A stretch of DNA of 9,655 nucleotides from positions 1-9,655 of the forward strand of contig JAFANK010000285.1 in assembly GCA_019232725.1 (NCBI GenBank), written 5' to 3'. This DNA is from Vulcanimicrobiota bacterium. Its GTDB lineage: Bacteria > Vulcanimicrobiota > Vulcanimicrobiia > Eremiobacterales > Eremiobacteraceae. Position numbers and translations under genes: made by a program. The notes under the pieces are model-generated. The model worked only from the letters and a program-made list of their open reading frames with translations, was not told the origin of the DNA and ran no database searches. This document shows positions 6,183 to 9,655 of the stretch, piece after piece (position 1 is the stretch's first letter; each line of letters begins with the position of its first letter).

Positions 6183-6829
6183 CGCAGCGGATCGTCATAG
6201 TGGGCGCGGGCGGCCACGCCAAAGTCGTCCTGGAAGCGGTGCAAGCGACGGAGCGTTTCACGATTGTCGGCGCGACCGACCCGCACCCTGAAGGCACAAG
6301 CATATTGGGCATCCCGATCCTCGGGAGCGATGACGTGCTTCCGGCGCTGCACGCACAGGGTGTGCGGGCAGCGGTGGTCGCGCTTGGAGAAAATGACCTG
6401 CGCGAGCGGTTGGCCGCGCGGTTGCGGACGATCGGTTTTGCACTGCCGCCGATCGTCCATCCGCAGGCTTTCGTCGCGCCGTCCGCTCGCATCGCGGATG
6501 GTGCCGTCGTGATGGCGTGTGCGGTCGTGGGCACGGACACGAGCATCGGACCCTTGGCCATCATCAACACGGGGGCGATTCTCGATCACGACAACGAGGT
6601 CGGCATCGCGGCGCACATCGCGCCAGGATGCGCGCTTGCCGGCTGGGTCAAAGTCGGCGCGCGCTCGCTCGTCGGCGTGGGCAGCGCCGTGCGCCCCAAG
6701 ATCACGATTGGTGCCGACGTCGTGGTCGGCGCAGGTTCCGCCGTGGTCAAAGACCTCCCCGACGGAGCGCGCGTGGGTGGCGTGCCGGCGCGGCCCCTGC
6801 CGCAGGTGGCTGCACCGAAGCGATCGTGA
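6179..6829 (+). CDS. NeuD/PglD-type sugar acetyltransferase (left-handed beta-helix)
   Basis: This 216-residue protein has the two-part structure of sialic-acid O-acetyltransferase NeuD and UDP-4-amino-sugar N-acetyltransferase PglD. The N-terminal Rossmann-like domain begins with IVIVGAGGHAKVVLEAV (5-21), the nucleotide-sugar-binding signature. From about residue 93 hexapeptide repeats build the left-handed beta-helix, with INTGAILDHDNEVG (129-142) containing the likely catalytic base His137 and AHIAPG (145-150) helping bind acetyl-CoA. The end, VVVGAGSAVVKDLPDGARVGGVPARPL, is standard. It would transfer acetyl from acetyl-CoA to a sugar or amino sugar used in a surface glycan. Its ATG overlaps the upstream small ORF stop (ATGA) and its TGA overlaps the next gene's GTG, which ties it to the following glycosyltransferase. 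O- versus N-acetylation cannot be decided. Confidence 0.88.
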   Translation: MTQRIVIVGAGGHAKVVLEAVQATERFTIVGATDPHPEGTSILGIPILGSDDVLPALHAQGVRAAVVALGENDLRERLAARLRTIGFALPPIVHPQAFVAPSARIADGAVVMACAVVGTDTSIGPLAIINTGAILDHDNEVGIAAHIAPGCALAGWVKVGARSLVGVGSAVRPKITIGADVVVGAGSAVVKDLPDGARVGGVPARPLPQVAAPKRS

Positions 6830-7860
6830 AGATCGGGCTCGTGTCGTCGTGCGTGCCGCTGATCTTCGGCGGCGGCCGCAACATCGTGGACTGGTTACAC
6901 GTGAAGTTGCAAGAGCACGGCCACCAGTCCGAGTGCATCTTCATCCCCAACACCGATGAGCCGGAGACCATCCTCGAGCAGATGACGGCGTTCCGCTTGT
7001 TGGCGCTCGACGAGCACTTCGATCGCGTGATCACGTTTCGACCGCCCGCGCACTGCGTCCGGCACGCGCGCAAGATCGTTTGGTTCATCCACCATTTCCG
7101 TTTTTTCTACGACCTGTGGGAGAGCGCGTATCACGACTATCCGAAGACCGCGCCGATCCGGGCGATTCGTGCACACGTGATGCGCGCTGATACCGTCGCG
7201 CTCGCCGAGGCGCGGGTCGTGTATACGAATTCGCAAACGGTCAGCGACCGTCTCTTGACGTTCAACGGCATTCGGAGCACCGTGCTCTATCCGCCGATCC
7301 TGGCGCCCGAACGGTTCACGGCAGGCAGCTACGGCGATGAGATCGTGTGCATCTCGCGGATGCAACCCCACAAGCGTCAGGAGCTGCTGGTCGACGCTAT
7401 GCGTTTCGTGCGTACCGGCGTCCGCTTGCGCCTATGCGGCGTCGGCAGCGAGGACTACATCCGCGAGCTGCGCACCAACGTCGAGACCGGCGGTCTGCAA
7501 GACAAGGTGCTGGTCGAGGATCGCTGGATCAGCGAAGACGAGAAGGTGGAGCGTCTTGCGACAGCGCTCGCGACGACCTACGTGCCGTTCGACGAAGATT
7601 CGTACGGTTATCCGACGATTGAAGCCGCGCACGCGAAACGCTGTACGGTGACCGTCGCGGATGCGGGCGGCGTGCTCGAGTTCGTCACGAGCGGGGAAAC
7701 GGGACTCGTGACCGCACCCGAGCCCGCGCAGCTCGCCGGCGCCTTTGACCGGCTCTACCGCGATCGCGCCCTGGCGCGGACGCTCGGCGTTGCAGCGCAC
7801 GAGCGGTTGGAGACGCTCGGCATCAACTGGCAGACGACGGTCGCGAAGCTGCTCGTGTGA
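6826..7860 (+). CDS. GT4-family glycosyltransferase
   Basis: This 344-residue GT-B glycosyltransferase starts at GTG 6826, which overlaps the upstream TGA by four bases (GTGA). The frame stays open further upstream, but that extension only reads through the acetyltransferase gene out of frame. The N-terminal domain opens with MKIGLVSSCVPLIFGGGRNIVDWL, including the Gly-rich loop. The C-terminal donor domain carries EIVCISRMQPHKRQELLVDA (172-191), the GT4 'sR..p.Kr.ellidA' pattern. The EX7E-type motif is DSYGYPTIE (258-266), with Asp258 in place of the first Glu, and GGVLEFVTSGETGLV (281-295) follows. It would add a sugar from a nucleotide donor to a growing glycan at the cytoplasmic face of the inner membrane, retaining anomeric configuration as usual in GT4. 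The donor and acceptor are unknown. The overlap with the NeuD-like gene suggests one pathway. Confidence 0.88.
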   Translation: MKIGLVSSCVPLIFGGGRNIVDWLHVKLQEHGHQSECIFIPNTDEPETILEQMTAFRLLALDEHFDRVITFRPPAHCVRHARKIVWFIHHFRFFYDLWESAYHDYPKTAPIRAIRAHVMRADTVALAEARVVYTNSQTVSDRLLTFNGIRSTVLYPPILAPERFTAGSYGDEIVCISRMQPHKRQELLVDAMRFVRTGVRLRLCGVGSEDYIRELRTNVETGGLQDKVLVEDRWISEDEKVERLATALATTYVPFDEDSYGYPTIEAAHAKRCTVTVADAGGVLEFVTSGETGLVTAPEPAQLAGAFDRLYRDRALARTLGVAAHERLETLGINWQTTVAKLLV

Positions 7861-7974
7861 GGTCAGCACTGCCCTGTGAAGCTCGCACGGCGTGCAGCCC
7901 CCACCTAGGCGAACGAAAGATTTGGGTAGTCGCCGGCCAGAAGAACAACCCGCGCACGTGAGACATGCAAGCGT

Positions 7975-9618
7975 ATGAGGGAAAGAAACAAGCGCGTCTT
8001 ATGGTTGCTGAACCACAAGACGCTCATGCCGTACGAAGTCGGCTTGTTGCAGGATCTCGGATTTGAGGTCTTCACGCCAAAAGTCTTGCCTCCAACGGAA
8101 GAGTATCGCAGTTGTGCCGTTGACTTCGCACCCGACGCAAGGCTTACCATACCGCAACGCTGCCTCGAGCAGCTGAATGCATTCAACTTCTACACCGATA
8201 CCTGGTCGCCGCAGATCACAGCGTTGGTCAACCGTTACTTCGGTACAGCATTTGTTGTCGTGCACCGTCATTTGCTGTCAGAAGTCGTCGACAAATTCGA
8301 GGGACATATCGTGCTCCGCGCCTTTGGGTTGCCGGACGCCACGTTGAGCTACGTTCGAGCCGTCGAGGCAATGTATGGGGCGAAAATACTATCGAAGATC
8401 TATGCACTGGGCAACCGTTTTTGGTTCGGCCAAGGCTACGAGCAGCTGCAGGAATGCGAACCCGCTTTGTTCGCACATCGTGCCGTGTTCTTGCCCTTCG
8501 GCTTGCCCGCGAGTGCCGGGCGAAATGCAAACCACTGGAACGGTTCCGTGAAGAAAATCCTGTTCATGTGCCGTTGGGTCGTTACCGATCCATACTATGC
8601 AGACGTCTACGAACGGTTCAAGCGGGAGTTTGGCGACTTGCCGCATCTCATCGTTGGATCGCAAGACGTTGCCGTGGAGGACGCGAGCCTGATGGGGTAC
8701 GTCTCGGACAAGGAACTGCAGCGACTATTCCAAGACTGCGCCGTCCTCTACTACCACTCGCGGGAGCCGCGCCACGTGCACTACTACCCCGTCGAGGCGG
8801 CAACCGTCGGTATGCCAGTCGTGTTCTACAACGACAGTCTACTTGGCCGGCTCACAAAACGTCCGATGGCGGGTGGCGTCGATACAGCCGCTCAAGCGAG
8901 GGAAATGGTCGAGCGCATTCTCGCCGGGGACCGAGCGGTCATCGATTCGGTGCGCCGGGATCAGCAACACATCGTCTCCTTTTTCTCCGATGTCCACTGC
9001 CGCTCGGCGTGGCAGCGTTCCATTGCAGGCAGTGACGTCTTTCCTCGCCCGGCCACAGAGCCGTGGGCCAAAGTCTGGGCGCGTGAGGGCCTGCGCTGGC
9101 TGCTAATGCCGCTTGCTAAGGGGCGTGTACGTCTGCCTTTGCGCGACGATGCGTCCCTGCCCCCGTACGCCGAGCTGCAAGACCCGTTGCGCGCGGGTGA
9201 GGCGCCTGATTCAATGGTCGACGGCATCGATTTTCGCAACGAGCAGTACCCAAATTTTGTGTGTCTTGTTGGAGGCATGTCGACCAGGGAGCGCTGGGGG
9301 CGCTGGAGCGTCGGTCCCAAGATCACATTCTTGCTGAGTCAGTTCTTGGACAGACGTTTTCGACTCATCGTTGTCGGCGGCGCCTACGGCAAGAATATCG
9401 GCGCGCCGGTCTGGGTGAGGATCGGCAGCGTGAAGCGCATGATGAGGTTCTCAACCGCTCAGACAGAGCCCAAAACGGTCGTGCTTGAGTTTTCGCTTTC
9501 CACACCGAGCAACGTCATCGAATTCATGGTACCGCATCCAACGCATCCCGGAGGGGATGACTCGCGGGCCGTCGGCATCGCCCTTGTAGCCATGCGGATC
9601 GAGCCGATCGACACGTAA
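7975..9618 (+). CDS. Glycosyltransferase-like protein fused to a C-terminal DUF7024-like domain
   Basis: This 547-residue protein seems to have two modules. Residues about 7-350 resemble a GT-B glycosyltransferase: KRVLWLLNHKTLMPYEVGLL at the N-terminus, KILFMCRWVVTDPYY (194-208), DLPHLIVGSQD (221-231), and a donor-site segment YYPVEAATVGMPVVFY (270-285) with Glu274 in the expected position. After a linker (about 351-414), residues 415-545 form a beta-rich domain: DGIDFRNEQYPNFVCLVGGM, RERWGRWSVGPKITFLL, FRLIVVGGAYGKNIGAPVWVRIG, then VPHPTHPGGDDSRAVGIALVAMRIE. From memory this resembles DUF7024, found at the C-terminus of phosphoglycerol transferases and some glycan enzymes. ATG 7975 has only a weak purine stretch upstream. 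Base composition is lower in G+C than the neighbours (hand count 30/60 at 8341-8400 versus 40/60 at 7381-7440), suggesting separate acquisition. Donor and acceptor are unknown. Confidence 0.75.
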   Translation: MRERNKRVLWLLNHKTLMPYEVGLLQDLGFEVFTPKVLPPTEEYRSCAVDFAPDARLTIPQRCLEQLNAFNFYTDTWSPQITALVNRYFGTAFVVVHRHLLSEVVDKFEGHIVLRAFGLPDATLSYVRAVEAMYGAKILSKIYALGNRFWFGQGYEQLQECEPALFAHRAVFLPFGLPASAGRNANHWNGSVKKILFMCRWVVTDPYYADVYERFKREFGDLPHLIVGSQDVAVEDASLMGYVSDKELQRLFQDCAVLYYHSREPRHVHYYPVEAATVGMPVVFYNDSLLGRLTKRPMAGGVDTAAQAREMVERILAGDRAVIDSVRRDQQHIVSFFSDVHCRSAWQRSIAGSDVFPRPATEPWAKVWAREGLRWLLMPLAKGRVRLPLRDDASLPPYAELQDPLRAGEAPDSMVDGIDFRNEQYPNFVCLVGGMSTRERWGRWSVGPKITFLLSQFLDRRFRLIVVGGAYGKNIGAPVWVRIGSVKRMMRFSTAQTEPKTVVLEFSLSTPSNVIEFMVPHPTHPGGDDSRAVGIALVAMRIEPIDT

Positions 9619-9655
9619 CGCGACCAGGTGCAGCCTGATACGAGCGCTCTTGTTG

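Noticed and set aside
6517..6825. N-terminal extension of the GT4 glycosyltransferase frame
   Set aside because: The extension is Arg-rich shadow sequence within the acetyltransferase gene. The true N-terminus MKIGLVSSCVPLIFGGG begins at GTG 6826 with a 4-base overlap.
7885..7895. GCAC/GTGC hairpin after the GT4 gene as a terminator
   Set aside because: The stem is only 4 bp with a 3-base loop and no T tract follows.
9642..9649. Palindrome GAGCGCTC near the window end
   Set aside because: It has no loop and no adequate T tract before the window ends. At eight bases it can easily occur by chance.

Overview
This is a GC-rich, densely packed stretch of bacterial chromosome. It comes from a diderm (outer-membrane) organism, because it carries the end of a TonB-dependent outer-membrane receptor, a periplasmic cobalamin-binding-type lipoprotein and a lipid-anchored cytochrome c. 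Many starts are GTG, stop/start overlaps are frequent and few genes have a clear Shine-Dalgarno (SD) sequence. The style recalls under-studied diderm lineages such as Candidatus Eremiobacterota/Vulcanimicrobiota. That placement is a low-confidence impression, not a result.

Left part (1-1354): the C-terminus of a TonB receptor overlaps by one base a BtuF-type substrate-binding lipoprotein, a pairing typical of vitamin B12 or other corrinoid uptake. No BtuC/BtuD follows. A small unrecognised gene on the minus strand (1100-1354) converges on btuF.

Centre (1428-4577): four tightly packed genes end at a good intrinsic terminator. They encode a glycine-zipper membrane protein resembling the general-stress 17M/YflT type, a MobA-like nucleotidyltransferase, a 12-helix MFS transporter with sugar-transporter-like motifs, and a monohaem cytochrome c lipoprotein.

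Right part (4579-9618): a photolyase/cryptochrome-family protein keeps the family fold motifs. However, four of the five residues that contact the pyrimidine dimer in E. coli photolyase are replaced, and cysteine occupies the flavin-N5 position. Next come a 52-residue basic ORF with a strong SD but no ATG/GTG/TTG start, a NeuD/PglD-type sugar O/N-acetyltransferase and a GT4 glycosyltransferase, each overlapping the next by 4 bases. After a 114-base gap there is a long, less GC-rich gene encoding a glycosyltransferase-like protein fused to a C-terminal DUF7024-like beta domain. The last three genes look like part of a surface-glycan locus.

No tRNA, rRNA, CRISPR array, insertion sequence or integrase was found. 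The observations most worth following are the remodelled photolyase-like protein, the start-less coupled small ORF and the glycosyltransferase fusion.
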